Source: Mixophyes australis
Taxonomy: Eukaryota > Chordata > Amphibia > Anura > Limnodynastidae
Direction: 5' to 3'
Length of the DNA stretch: 64,000 nucleotides
Assembly: GCA_036250195.1 (NCBI GenBank)
Contig: JAVHZZ010000004.1
Location: 322,860,628 to 322,924,627, forward strand
Made by a program: the position numbers and the translations under genes. Each line of letters opens with the position of its first letter. Position 1 is the stretch's first letter. Shown one piece after another: positions 25,140 to 35,597 of the stretch. A model generated the notes under the pieces. That model was not told the origin of the DNA, searched no databases, and saw nothing but the letters and a program-made list of their open reading frames with translations.

Positions 25140-25985
25140 TTTTTGCACTGTGAAGTTGTCGTTCTTCAATGTCCACTTAGCGTTCAGCTACACATCCATT
25201 CCTTATGTTTTTTCAAGCTTGAAAAATCAATGCTAAAATATCTCTTTCTTCTGCTTATATTGCAGATTTAAACATATGCTAACATATTCCTCTACTTAGC
25301 ATGTGGCTCACGTATTTTTTGAAATGTGATTGTGGTTCATAATCAAGGAAGGGTTATGGACCTGTGGACTCACTAATGGAAACATCTTCTCTGCAGCAAA
25401 CAGTGTTTTGATTACACTTTATCTAACATACCGCAATAGCACATCTTTATTCCACTCACATATTTCTGTCACACACTTCCACCCACAAAAGTAACACTTT
25501 TCTCTAGTTTCTCTCTATTTTCAGTTCCAGCGGTAATGCCTTTCTCAAAATAACAACTCAAGCACAGAAATGAGTTAAGTGGCTTAACTGCACATTGAAG
25601 AACGTACCTAATATCCCATAGGTATCAATCTCGCCATGAATTTAAAAGAAAACAAGTGGTATTCTATTTCTACAGTTTTACTGGTAGCCTGATAGAAAAT
25701 TTTCTAAATAATTATTGGATGCCGAATATAATTGGACAGCTGAACATTCAACCTTGTCAGCTACCAATGCACCACAATTCAAAACTGGACCTAATCAACT
25801 GTTTATATTTCTACTGTAAGAGCTGCTCTGCGACTGAAAATAAGTATTATGAAGAATGATACATAAACTACATTTAGCTGATATCAGTGAAATATACATC
25901 CAACCAGCTATATACAACACATACAATACATCCAAACAGCTATATACATACAACCAGCTACCAAACAGACAGTGACACTGAGACT
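25140..25985. other. No gene recognised
   Basis: AT-rich DNA with no supported features. Confidence 0.6.
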
Positions 25986-26110
25986 TCATCATCATCATCA
26001 TCACCATTTATTTATATAGCACCACTAATTCCACAGCGCTGTACTCACATCAGTCCCTGTCCCATTGGGGCTTACAGTCTAAATTCCCTAACACACACAC
26101 AGTAGGACAC
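25986..26110 (-). mobile_element. SINE, 3' half of a copy split by the gypsy element
   Basis: On the minus strand this is the SINE 3' region: ...GGAATTAGTGGTGCTATATA, AAATAAATGG and a (GAT)n tail at the low-coordinate end. It stops inside the SINE CA-rich body, exactly where the LTR TGTTACA begins. The remaining head continues at 29322. Confidence 0.85.
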
Positions 26111-26857
26111 TGTTACAACTCACCTGTCCTCGCTCCAGCACCACGATCCTCTCTCTTTCGGGTCTCGACAGCGCTGTCACATGACAGCACAGGGCAGGGA
26201 ATTCAAAACTGCAGACTATGAAAACCCTGTTCTGACGCCTGGGCAGCGTCAGAGCAACTTCCTCTGTTCCCTGACCTGGTGTTCTCTGTGTGGATTCCCT
26301 GTGTACCAGACTTACTTTGCTGACTTTCCAGGCTTCTCTGCTCCAGTGTACCAGACCCAGGCTTGCTGACCATGTATATATCTCTGCTCCAGTGTACCAG
26401 ACCCAGGCTTGCTGACTACATATATATCTCCACTCCAGTGTACCAGACCCAGGCTTGCTGACCACGTATATATCTCTGCTCCAGTGTACCAGACCCAGGC
26501 TTGCTGACTACGTATATATCTCCACTCCAGTGTACCAGACCCAAGCTTGTTGTACCACGCATTATCTGTATCCAGTATACCAGACCTCGGCTATCCTGAC
26601 CACGGTTCATACTTCCAGTTCCAGTGTGATTGTGAGCTACCTCCTACATCCTTACCTCTAGAGGCAGACCAGTGGACTGTGACCTGCGATCCTCTGCAGC
26701 GAAGCCCATCCCGCCTTGTGGCGGTTCTTGGTGAACACCAGGGGGTTCGTTAGACTCCGCACCACCGGCCAGCCAGCGCTGATCTAGAGTAAGGCAAGTA
26801 CTCCCTATTTTATTACCTACATTACTGCATTGTTGCACACGTTACATAGCTGTTACA
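26111..26857 (+). repeat. 5' LTR of the gypsy element
   Basis: It begins TGTTACAACTC and ends GCTGTTACA. The middle holds about five tandem copies of a roughly 47-bp unit (26337-26570) with the core CAGTGTACCAGACCCAGG. GAGTAAGGCAAG lies near 26789, comparable with GGTAAGGC in the LTR at 20747. The gag start codon follows 20 bases after the LTR. Confidence 0.75.
26337..26570 (+). repeat. 47-bp tandem repeat within the LTR
   Basis: About five units with the core CAGTGTACCAGACCCAGG and a TATATATCT spacer. The minus-strand and plus-strand open frames here only reflect the repeat. Confidence 0.85.
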
Positions 26858-26877
26858 GTTTGCTCTGACCAAAAAAT

Positions 26878-27835
26878 ATGGATACTTCGGGAGACACTTC
26901 TCCTAAGGATTTGCTCCAACACTTGTTAGGAAGAGTAGAAAAGCAGGAAGCTAATCAGGATCAGTTGCTTAAATTTTTACAAGGACTATCAGCACAAATG
27001 GATACCTTGCAGACAACCTTAGCAGTGTCAGGAATGGCATCAGCCCCTATACAGGCTCCTCCTGTGGCCCCCTTACCTGCAGGTGCAGCCTCATCTCTGC
27101 GTATTCCTAACCCACCTAAGTTTGATGGGAAACCTAAGTTATGTAGGGGACTTTTAAATCAATGTGCTATACAATTTGAGCTTCTTCCTGGAAATTTTCC
27201 GTCTGAAAAGGCTAAAGTAACATATATAATATCCCTCTTGTCTGGTCAGGCCCTAGCCTGGGCATCCCCACTCTGGGAGAGAGATGATCCCTTACTACAT
27301 AATTACTCCAATTTCCTTTCTACCTTCAAGAAGGTTTTTTGATGAGCCTGGTCGGGTCGCCAACGCAGCTACCATTATCCTTCGTCTCCAGCAAGGAAGC
27401 CTTTCTGTAGGTCAATATGCTGTGCAGTTTAGGACAATGGCCTCAGAGCTCAGGTGGAATAACGAAGCCTTAACAGCTGCTTTTTGGCAAGGTCTTACAG
27501 ATTGAATTAAGGACGAATTGATTTCCCAAGAACTCCCTACTTCTTTGAATGATTTAATTTCCTTATGCATTAAAATTGATCTTCGCTTCAAGGAGCGATC
27601 TTTAGAGAAGGAACAATCCCGGCGTGGTCCCTTTCGTCTTGCTCCTAGTTTACAGACCCCTGTTCAGCCTCCGGAGGAACCCATTCAGCTTTGAAGAACA
27701 CGCCTTTTGGCTGAGGAGAAGAAGGTTCAGGAACCGATTGTGCTTGTACTGTGGTGAGGGGGGGGGGGGGTCATATTTTGGGTACCTGTCCCAAGCACCC
27801 GGGAAACAACAGAACCTAACGTTTAGTAGGCAGGT
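26878..27835 (+). pseudogene. Gypsy gag remnant
   Basis: Gag is the structural protein of LTR retrotransposons. The ATG at 26878 opens a frame with an N-terminal segment likely to form a coiled coil (acidic and Gln-rich, residues about 8-50), a Pro/Ala-rich linker, then the gag core with PPKFDGKPKL and WASPLWERDDP. The frame stops at 27342. The core continues in another frame from about 27330 and has a further stop at 27503. Near 27741 a zinc-knuckle start (CLYCGEGG) is spoiled by a G-run of about ten that replaces the His region. The copy has frameshifts and stops and is not functional. Confidence 0.85.
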
Positions 27836-29300
27836 TTAGTTAGGTCCCTCTGTTCACATCCTCTCTTCTTTCAACCGCAAAGATTGTCTTATTATTCCCT
27901 GTGAAATAGTGGTAGGTTCCAAGGTCCACCCTGTTTCTGCATTATTGGATTCCGGGGCAGCAAGCAATTTTATTCCTTCGGCTACCATCTCCCAATTAGG
28001 TATTCCTACCCAGTCCTTAGAGAGGCCCATCTTCCTCACCACCATTGACGGAGGCACTATTTCTGGAGGACACATTCTGTTCAGAACCATACCTTTAACC
28101 TTCAGAGTTGGAGCGCTACATGTTGAAACCTTCTCTTTTTTAGTGATTCCTAAGGCCATCAACTCCTTGATCCTGGGTCTGCCATGGCTTCGTCTTCACT
28201 CTCCTGGGATAGACTGGCATTCTGGTGAGATCCTTTCCACAGCAGTTGTTTGACTAAAATAACCCCTATTTTTTCCAAAATTTATGCTCAACTGGGCAAT
28301 CCCCAATTATTGCCGATTCATTACCGAAGTTTTTCAGATGTCTTCTGTGAACAGGAGGCCACTAAACTTTCACCTCATAGGAGTTGGGACAGTGCTATTA
28401 ATCTTGAACCTGGTAAACCCATTCCCCGCGGACGTATTTTTCCCTTATCTGTTCTTGAGACCAACGCAGTATCTGAATATATTTAAGAATATCTGAAGAG
28501 AGGATTCATACGAAAATCATCATCTCCAGCAGGGGCAGGCCTCTTCTTTGTAAAAAAGAAGGATGGGGGCCTTCGCCCTTGTATTGATTACCGTGCCATC
28601 AATTCTATCACAGTGAAGAACAGATATCCCCTACCTTTGATCTCTGAGCTCTTTGATCAAATAAAGGGGGCCTCCATTTTTTCCAAGTTGGACCTAAGAG
28701 GTGCATATAACCTAATCAGAATAAAAGAAGGGGATGAGTAGAAAACAGCTTTTAATATGCGGGATGGACACTTTGAGTACTTGGTAATACCCTTTGCGCT
28801 ATGTAATGCTCCTGCTGTTTTCCAGAACTTTATGAATGAGATCTTCCAAGATTTACTCTATCAATTTGTAGTTATCTACCTAGATGACATCCTTATCTTT
28901 TCCCCAGACCTCTCACCTCTCTAAAGCCATCCTGGATTGGCCACAACCATCAAGCCTTAAGGCTACTCAGCGATTTCTAGGGTTCTCTAATTATTATCGA
29001 CAGTTTATTAAGAGTTACTCTTCATTAGTAGGTCCCATTACAGCCCTCACTTGTAAATCCGCCAATCCTAAAATCTGGACTCCTGTAGCAGTCCAAGTCT
29101 TCAAAGATCTCAAGACCTTATTCTCTACAGCGCCAATTCTTCTTCAACCAGACTGTCAACGGCCCTTTTTCGTAGAGGTGGACGCATCCTCCGTAGGGGT
29201 CGAAGCGGTACTATCTAAGAGAGACTCAGGTGGTAAATATCATCCTTGTGATTTTTTTTTCTCCTCGGTTTCTCCCTGCAGAGAAGAATTATGGAATTAT
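27836..29300 (+). pseudogene. Gypsy pol remnant: protease, RT, partial RNase H
   Basis: The protease has the catalytic motif DSGAAS (Asp codon 27948-27950) and the later flap-proximal ILGLPWL. The RT follows in a shifted frame after a stop at 28251. Its landmarks are [23 protein letters not shown] and the catalytic YLDD at 28877-28888. An in-frame TAG lies at 28739-28741. Just after YLDDILIFS about 60 residues are missing and the sequence jumps to the linker FLGFSNYYRQFI. RNase H begins with VEVDASS and ends soon after. Integrase is absent. In life pol copies and integrates the element; this copy cannot. Confidence 0.9.
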
Positions 29301-29321
29301 GGAATCGATGATAAGGTTACA

Positions 29322-29530
29322 GGCACACAGGCTAGGATCAATGTGTTTGCAGCCAATTACCCTACCAGTATGTTTTTGGAGTGTGGGAGGAAACCGGAGC
29401 ACCCGGAGGAATCCCACACAAACACGGGGAGAAAATACAAACTCCTCACAGATAAGGCCATGGTCAGAAATTGAACTCATGACCCCAGTGCTAAGGCAGA
29501 AGTGCTAACCACTTAGCCACTGTGCTACCC
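29322..29530 (-). mobile_element. SINE, 5' head of the copy split by the gypsy element
   Basis: On the minus strand it holds the SINE head: box A TGGCTAAGTGG, a mutated box B (GAGTTCAATTTC), and the body with CGTGTTTGTGTGGGATTCC. It ends inside the CA-rich body at 29322, complementing the tail at 25986-26110. Confidence 0.85.
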
Positions 29531-30216
29531 TGAGACTTAAAGGAAAACTCTATGAAAGGTTCTCTTCAAAATCCTATCCCAAATAGTAGAACCATTGGGG
29601 ATCTGTGTCACATGCTCCCTTGTTATTGGCTGCTCAAACAGTATCTAATGCTAAATAAGCAGATAGACAGATGTCAGTGGATCATTTGTGTGGGGCAATA
29701 GGCAAGGCAAAAATGTAGGTGATTTTGAAGCTAACGTGGTAGTGTGCACCAGACATGTTAGCATTAATATATCAAGAACAGCCACATTGTTGGACAGAGA
29801 TAAGCAGAATTTTAAAAACTGATCCACAAATTAATCAATTTGGATATTGAATCTGAGACAAGAGCCTTTGGTGAAAGGAGAGAGTGCACAGCTCCAAGAC
29901 TACACTGCCAGAGATCTAGTAGATTACCTTTAGTGGATAATTTCTTGTATCTCAGTATTATACTCAAAATCACGGGAGCGCGAAAACAAGTGGTGTATTT
30001 CGTGCAGATATATATAGGGAGATTGTTAAAGTCCCGTAGCTGTTCTCCTGCATAGTTCTCTACAGATCTGACACAATTGCTTAAACCAGATGTGTCAAAA
30101 CCAGATTAAAAGAACTATACAGAATGTCCTATGCTATAGAAATTATTAGTATTGAAATAAGCAAGGTGTGAGGATTTATTTTATTCAATATAAATACATA
30201 CCATTCAGAAGACACT
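29531..30216. other. No gene recognised
   Basis: No supported feature in this stretch. Confidence 0.6.
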
Positions 30217-30313
30217 GGGCCTGATTCATTAAGGAAAGTAAGGCACAAATTGAGTCTATCTCCTGGACAAAACCATGTTACAAAGCAAGGGGTGCAAATT
30301 AGTTTATTATTTT
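30217..30313. mobile_element. Foldback MITE fragment, CTGATTCATTAAGG family
   Basis: GGGCCTGATTCATTAAGGAA, TCTCCTGGACAAAACCATG and GCAAGGGGTGCAAATTAG match the left arm of 9031-9364. It is cut at about 30313, where SINE sequence begins, and no right arm follows. Confidence 0.75.
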
Positions 30314-30594
30314 ATACAGAGAACTCACTCACTTCAGTCCCTGCCCAATTGGGGCTTACAGTCAAAATTCCCTAACATACACACACAGACTAGGGTAAAT
30401 TTTGGTAAATTTTGTTAATTAACCTACCAGTATGTTTTTGGAGTGTGGGAGGAAACCGGAGCACCTGGAGGAAACCCATGCAAACACGGGGAGAACACAG
30501 AAACTCCTCACAGATAAGGCCATGGTCGGGAATTGAACTCAAGACTCCAGTACTGTAAAGCAGAAGTGCTAACCACTTAGCCACCATGCTGTCC
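30314..30594 (-). mobile_element. tRNA-derived SINE lacking its 3' tail
   Basis: Minus-strand copy with box A TGGCTAAGTGG, box B GAGTTCAATTCCC and the usual body. It stops at GAGTTCTCTGTA without the CGCTGCGGAATTAG and GAT tail. SINEs normally lose the 5' end, so a missing 3' end suggests a later deletion at the junction with the MITE fragment. Confidence 0.85.
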
Positions 30595-33020
30595 AGTTAA
30601 TTACTTTTTTATTGAATACTCTGTTCTTGATTATTGCGATCTGCACTTACAACATTATTTTTTTGTAGTCCTTAACTTGATAATAAAATTGCAATTCTCC
30701 TTTTTTGAGCTGTGATGAAGTTTTCCATTATTAAATGTGTACAATGTAGGTTATGAAATAAGTTTTATATCATTGTTATTATTAGCGCCTGTGTCTTCCT
30801 TTTTCCTGCTTAAAACCAGTGAAAGGAAGACAGGGACATCTTTTATGTGGTTAGAAATAAATAAAAAAAGGGGAAATCCCTCCCTATCAAATCCTCAACT
30901 AACCTCAGTACTACACACACTGGGATGATTTATACTATAAAAGAGAGACCACGACAGCATGGCACCACTTCCATAGTGAAAACCAATCTCAGGTTAGACA
31001 TCCTTGGATGGCCTTTAATCTAAGAGGGAGATAATGAGCATCTGTTTCTCCTGCTATAGTGAAAGCCAACAAATGACTCCCCCAAATCTTTATTCACTAC
31101 TTTACTAAATATTAAACAACATTCTTGCTCTTGTTCATCGTATTCCACATAGGCATCAATTTTCTCATTTCTCCTGTCTTGATCAGTTGTAGTATAAATG
31201 AAGAAGTAAACAATTGAAAAACAACAATAATAAAGACCTGCCTCTTTAATAGCACTGAGTTATGAATTTATCAAAACGGGAAATCCTGAGAACTATCGCC
31301 AGCAACCAATCACAAGCATTTTCCTGCATTACCCACCAGTGATTGTCTGGTACAGAAGGTACAAAGATTTTATTTTATACTCATTAAAGTGGTGAACTTC
31401 ATGTTGACTTAACAAAATATTAACAGATGTTAGGTGTATGTCACAAAGGTGAATGCAGATTTTTGTGTTCAGCTCTTGAATATAATAATATGACATAAGC
31501 CAAAAAAATACTGTTGGAAATATAACATTTTCTACTTAAAAGTTGCCATAATTTTTGCAATGTTTGTGAAGGATTCCAGGTGCCACAAATCCCTACAAGC
31601 TAAGAAATATGGACCAAAGAAGCTCATTTAAAAAAAATATCCTGCAATACCATTTAAAACCAACTCTGTGCAAATTACATAGCTATCTTACACTGTAGTT
31701 AGTAGACTATATTAGAACAGGACTTATATATACCATACTTATGTGATATGGCCTTGAACACATTTGTGGTAAGCTCTTGATTTGAATCCTGTTGACTCTA
31801 CTGTTCATTTTATATATTTAGAATACTGTCACTCAAAACCTTCTGCTTGCCCCAGATTAGATATTGTGTTTAAAAGACTTCTTGATTGAAAGTGGCTGAA
31901 CTTGTATGATGTACACTCATGATTTGGACCGGTTCCTTCTCAGCTTGACATAAATTGGTTATTGCAACCAGAAGTTGGACATGATCTTAATGTACGTTGA
32001 ACAGGCTCCATAAACATCCAACAGATCTAAACAGGTTCATGGCTTTTCAAACAGCCTCAAAACTACTCGAAAAGGCTCCACAAAGTGGTCAAATCTTTCA
32101 AACTTGCAAAAGTTTCAGAAGTTCCAGCAGTTTGTTTTTTTTTAAAATGTTGCAAGGATTCAATCATCTACCCCTGATAACTTTCCTGCCAGTGACGTCC
32201 AAGATATTTCACTGACAAGGATGAGTTGAGCCAACTGAAACTGATCTTTTTTGTGTGTGGTCAAGAAATAGAGGACACCTGCCTGGCAAGTGAGCTCTAA
32301 ACTTTATTTTGTAGCCAGACTGCTTTATTAATGATGCTCAAATACTTTGGCAATACTAGTTTTGCTTTTTGGCAGTAAACTGAGCAAATAAGTGGGATAA
32401 ACTATTAAAAGACACAACTTTGCTATTTAAAAATCTTGCTGAATTATTTTACTGCACAAGGGCCAAAATCATATGAAAAACACAGCTACATGCCAGGAAA
32501 ATTCATTTCTAGACTGCGAAAGAATAAATGAAACCACATAATTGCCAATATTGCTTTAAAAACAAGAAATTATGTTTTACAGGAATAGCGCTTAAAGCAT
32601 GTTGCAAAATATTTGATCATAGGCAAATCTTTCCTTACTGACTGTTAACAAGTCATAAACAATGTAACAAGCCTAATTTCAGAGGAGTCAAAACAGCAAA
32701 AGATGCCAATTTGTGAATCAGAAATTAGGTTAATGATGAAAACCAGGCAAATCAGAAGACACAGATGGGCTGGTGGCTAAAATAGTATCCAGGAAATTAC
32801 TCCTACATTGGAAGTTTGAAACAAACCATTAACAGTTCATTCTTTTCATTCTATAACAAGTATCAGTACAATTTATAATACGGTTTATGGAATATGGTTA
32901 TTGGTAGTGATGAGCAAACTTGTTATGTTGTTACTTAATTTAACCTTGTTATTCTCCAGTTTTATGAGCTCTACAGTAAACAGTGTAGACTTAATTATAA
33001 TGCTTACTCTTCCATGTGTC
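30595..33020. other. No gene recognised
   Basis: About 2.4 kb of AT-rich DNA without any gene or repeat that I can support. Confidence 0.6.
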
Positions 33021-33094
33021 GAAGTTTAACAATTAGACGAAGGTGGTAATCAATAATTTCTGTACACTACAATTGGTTGCGATTTATACGCAAC
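33021..33094 (+). repeat. Interspersed repeat shared with 59247
   Basis: The core GACGAAGGTGGTAAT and a following TACACT..., TTGCGAT..., TACGCAA series recur at 59247-59324. The family is unknown. Confidence 0.7.
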
Positions 33095-33723
33095 CTAATT
33101 ATTATTTACCTAATTATTATTGTATTAATTAAACCGAGTTTAGCCTCCTTCTGTTCGCATTCGCATGAGAATGATTCTGCTATTATTTATGCAGCGGTTG
33201 CACATTGCGAACGCTAGTTATAGCTAACATTCCTTTTCATACACCAAATAGCAGCTCCTGAGATGTCATAAAAGAACCAGTTTACACAGGTTTAGAGACA
33301 GGAGCCTGAGGTAGGACAGCTGGACACACATGGAATGATGACCCCCCCACCTCAAGGAATAATGACCAGAGGAATCAACCAATGAGGCGTATAGTTCTTT
33401 GGAGGTCATAACCCACCAACCAATGTGGATCTTAATACTGTAACTGTGTATCTTTGTGATGCCACTGCTTTTCATGTCTGTACAGTGTATAAAAGTGTTC
33501 ACCTCTAGCTTTGAAAACCAGAGCATTCTAATTGAAGCTTGTGTTGGTGCCAACTGTGCAAGAATATGCATGCAATACTTTACCCTGTAATCTATTTTAA
33601 GAATAACACCTTTGTGCTTTGGATCCACATGGATCGCATTTTAGAATCTTCATTTTATACGATACATGTGAACGTAGCAGTCTCACCATTTCCTTTACCT
33701 AACATTATTTATCTTAGCCATAT
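33095..33723. other. Unassigned; TATA-containing moderately GC region
   Basis: No gene is supported. GTATAAAAGTGTTCACC near 33488 is a TATA-like motif, and the segment 33245-33680 has a composition like an LTR. I find no termini or duplication. Confidence 0.35.
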
Positions 33724-33929
33724 TGTCACGGGCACTAGGAGTCTTTACCCAGGGATCACCAGGTGATAGGCTTACCAGAGCAGTATAGATGGTAATATGG
33801 TACTCTGGTAGCAGGGTGATCACGGAACAGGAAATAGCAGATGATAGAGATGCTCAGGAAAGTCTATGACTAGCAGCACTGGTAATATAGATGAAGTAAC
33901 ACACGAGGAACTGTATGGACAAAGGACAC

Positions 33930-34205
33930 GTGAGGGTAGTCAGTGGTCTGCGGTAGCAAGTTGTACCACTGCTATAGTGAGGAGGAATGTCCAACAGAAA
34001 CGAGGAGGTGATGAGAGTCAGCGGTCTGCGGATAGCAAGTTGTACCGCTGTCTGGGTGAAGGAATGGAATCCAAGTGGAGGTATCCGAGGAGTCAGTGGT
34101 CTGCGTTAGCAAGTTGTACCACTGCTATGTGAGAGGATACTGGAACAGGTGACACGGGAAACAGGGATCAGTGGTCTGCCTCTAGCAAGTTGTACCACTG
34201 AATAT
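33930..34205 (-). repeat. Diverged tandem repeat in LTR, four units
   Basis: Four units share CAGTGGTCTGCG and TAGCAAGTTGTACCACTG or close variants. Spacing is about 55-80 bp. Confidence 0.8.
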
Positions 34206-34869
34206 ATATGTGAGGAGGAGCACGGGGAGAGACTGCAATACAGAGGATACACGGGCACCTTGAACTTGATCCACAATAACTTGCACAATATAGTAATGAC
34301 TGAACAGCACTGCAATAATAGAAAGTCACTGAAACAATCCGGGCAAAAGATAACACAGTCAATGACGGCAATAGTCTCAGCGGATAGTAAACTCCAGAGG
34401 AGAACAAACTCAGTCCAGCAAGATATGCAATACACCAGCACAGTCAATGAGAAGTATGCATACCGTGATTCAGGAGCAGGCTGTCAGACAGGAGTGCAGA
34501 GATACCTGAACGGCTGGAGGCCGGCAGGATGCGAAGTCCCTGGAGGGTGAAGCGGTAATCTAGTAGGTGCAGCGCACAGGTAGGTAGACCAGCAGGGGAA
34601 CAAATACTCAGGAAGTAGTAGTATGTAGAACTGGACTCCTGGAGGACCCTGAAGAGTAGAGATGGTCTAGACGAGATGAAAGCAGTGAGGCGCAGATCCG
34701 ATGCAGACTGGCGAGTAGAGACCAGCAGGAACACTGAGAAGCACGGAGAGCGGATCAGCTGTTGTAGACACGAGTAGAACTGAGGAGTAGCAGCCAGCAG
34801 GACTCTGCAGGTACACGGAGGTAGCGGATAGCAACCAGCAGGTGCAGCCACGATGAAACACGGGAGAGC

Positions 34870-35270
34870 AGAGCTGAGCTGGAACTGTTGAGCACGGAGA
34901 GCAGCGGATAGGAATCAATTGTAGCAGTCTCGAGGAAAACATGGGAGAGTTGATATGAGCTGAAGACTGAAGCGCACGGAGGCAGCGGATAGGAATCAGC
35001 CAAACAGTCACGATGAAACACAGGAGAGTAGAAGTAGATTGAAGACTGAAGTGCACGGAGGCAGCGGATAGGAATCAGCTAACAGTCACGATGAAACACG
35101 GCAGAGTTGAAGTGGTTGGAAGACTGTAGTGCACGGAGGCAGCGGATAGGAATCAGCTAACAGTCACGATGAAACACGGCAGAGTTGAAGTGGTTGGAAG
35201 ACTGTAGTGCACGGAGGCAGCGGATAGGAATCAGCTAACAATCACGATGAAACACAGGAGGGTTGAAGTG
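34870..35270 (-). repeat. 78-bp tandem repeat in LTR
   Basis: GCAGCGGATAGGAATCA recurs at 34901, 34982, 35061, 35139 and 35217. The spacings are 81, 79, 78 and 78 bp. The last units are almost identical. Confidence 0.9.
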
Positions 35271-35340
35271 GTCTGGAAACCACAGTAGTAGAAGTGGTCT
35301 GGAAACCACAGGAGTAGAAGTGGTCTGGAAACCACAGGAA
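35267..35340 (-). repeat. 24-bp tandem repeat in LTR, three units
   Basis: GAAGTGGTCTGGAAACCACA is repeated three times. The unit contains the internal palindrome TGGTCTGGAAACCA. Confidence 0.9.
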
Positions 35341-35597
35341 TCAGCAGCGCTGAATACACGAGGAAACACAGGAACACCTTCAGAGGCTCATGGGGAATGA
35401 GACTCCAAGATCAGGCAATGTGGTATTGACCACAGGTGCTTAATATAGGGAGTGTTGCCTGATCTGCCAATTAAGTTAAAGGAACAGGTACTGAAGGGTT
35501 TGAAAGGGCTGCGCATGCGCAGACCCTCAGGATGGTGGACGGCCACGGTTCCTAAACATACGGAAGAAACACTCACAGTCCGGTGAGTGACACATAT

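Larger units (their letters stand above)
26111..29321 (+). mobile_element. Ty3/gypsy LTR retrotransposon, decayed, inserted in a SINE
   Basis: The order is 5' LTR (26111-26857), gag remnant (26878-27835), then protease, reverse transcriptase and the start of RNase H (27836-about 29300). Coding runs almost directly to the right boundary, where only GGTTACA remains as the probable last bases of a 3' LTR. Most of RNase H, integrase and the 3' LTR have been deleted. The two SINE halves on either side join in the same orientation. Flanking GACAC (26106-26110) and GGCAC (29322-29326) are a plausible, slightly diverged 5-bp target duplication. Confidence 0.8.
33724..35592 (-). mobile_element. Large solo LTR, minus strand, with 5-bp target duplication
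   Basis: On the plus strand the element starts TGTCACGGGC and ends GTGAGTGACA, giving TGTCA/TGACA inverted termini like the LTR at 20747. CATAT flanks both sides (33719-33723 and 35593-35597). On the minus strand a CGCATGCGC patch lies about 75 bp from the start, as in 20747. Most of the 1869 bp is tandemly repeated. There is no coding region. The many open frames are by-products of the repeats. Confidence 0.88.

Noticed and set aside
33245..33690. An LTR with a TATA box
   Set aside because: Composition and TATAAAA fit, but I found no inverted termini, target duplication or attached coding region.
34444..35056. Several overlapping open frames on the minus strand
   Set aside because: They lie in the tandem arrays of the solo LTR (33724-35592) and show repeat-driven composition with no domain.
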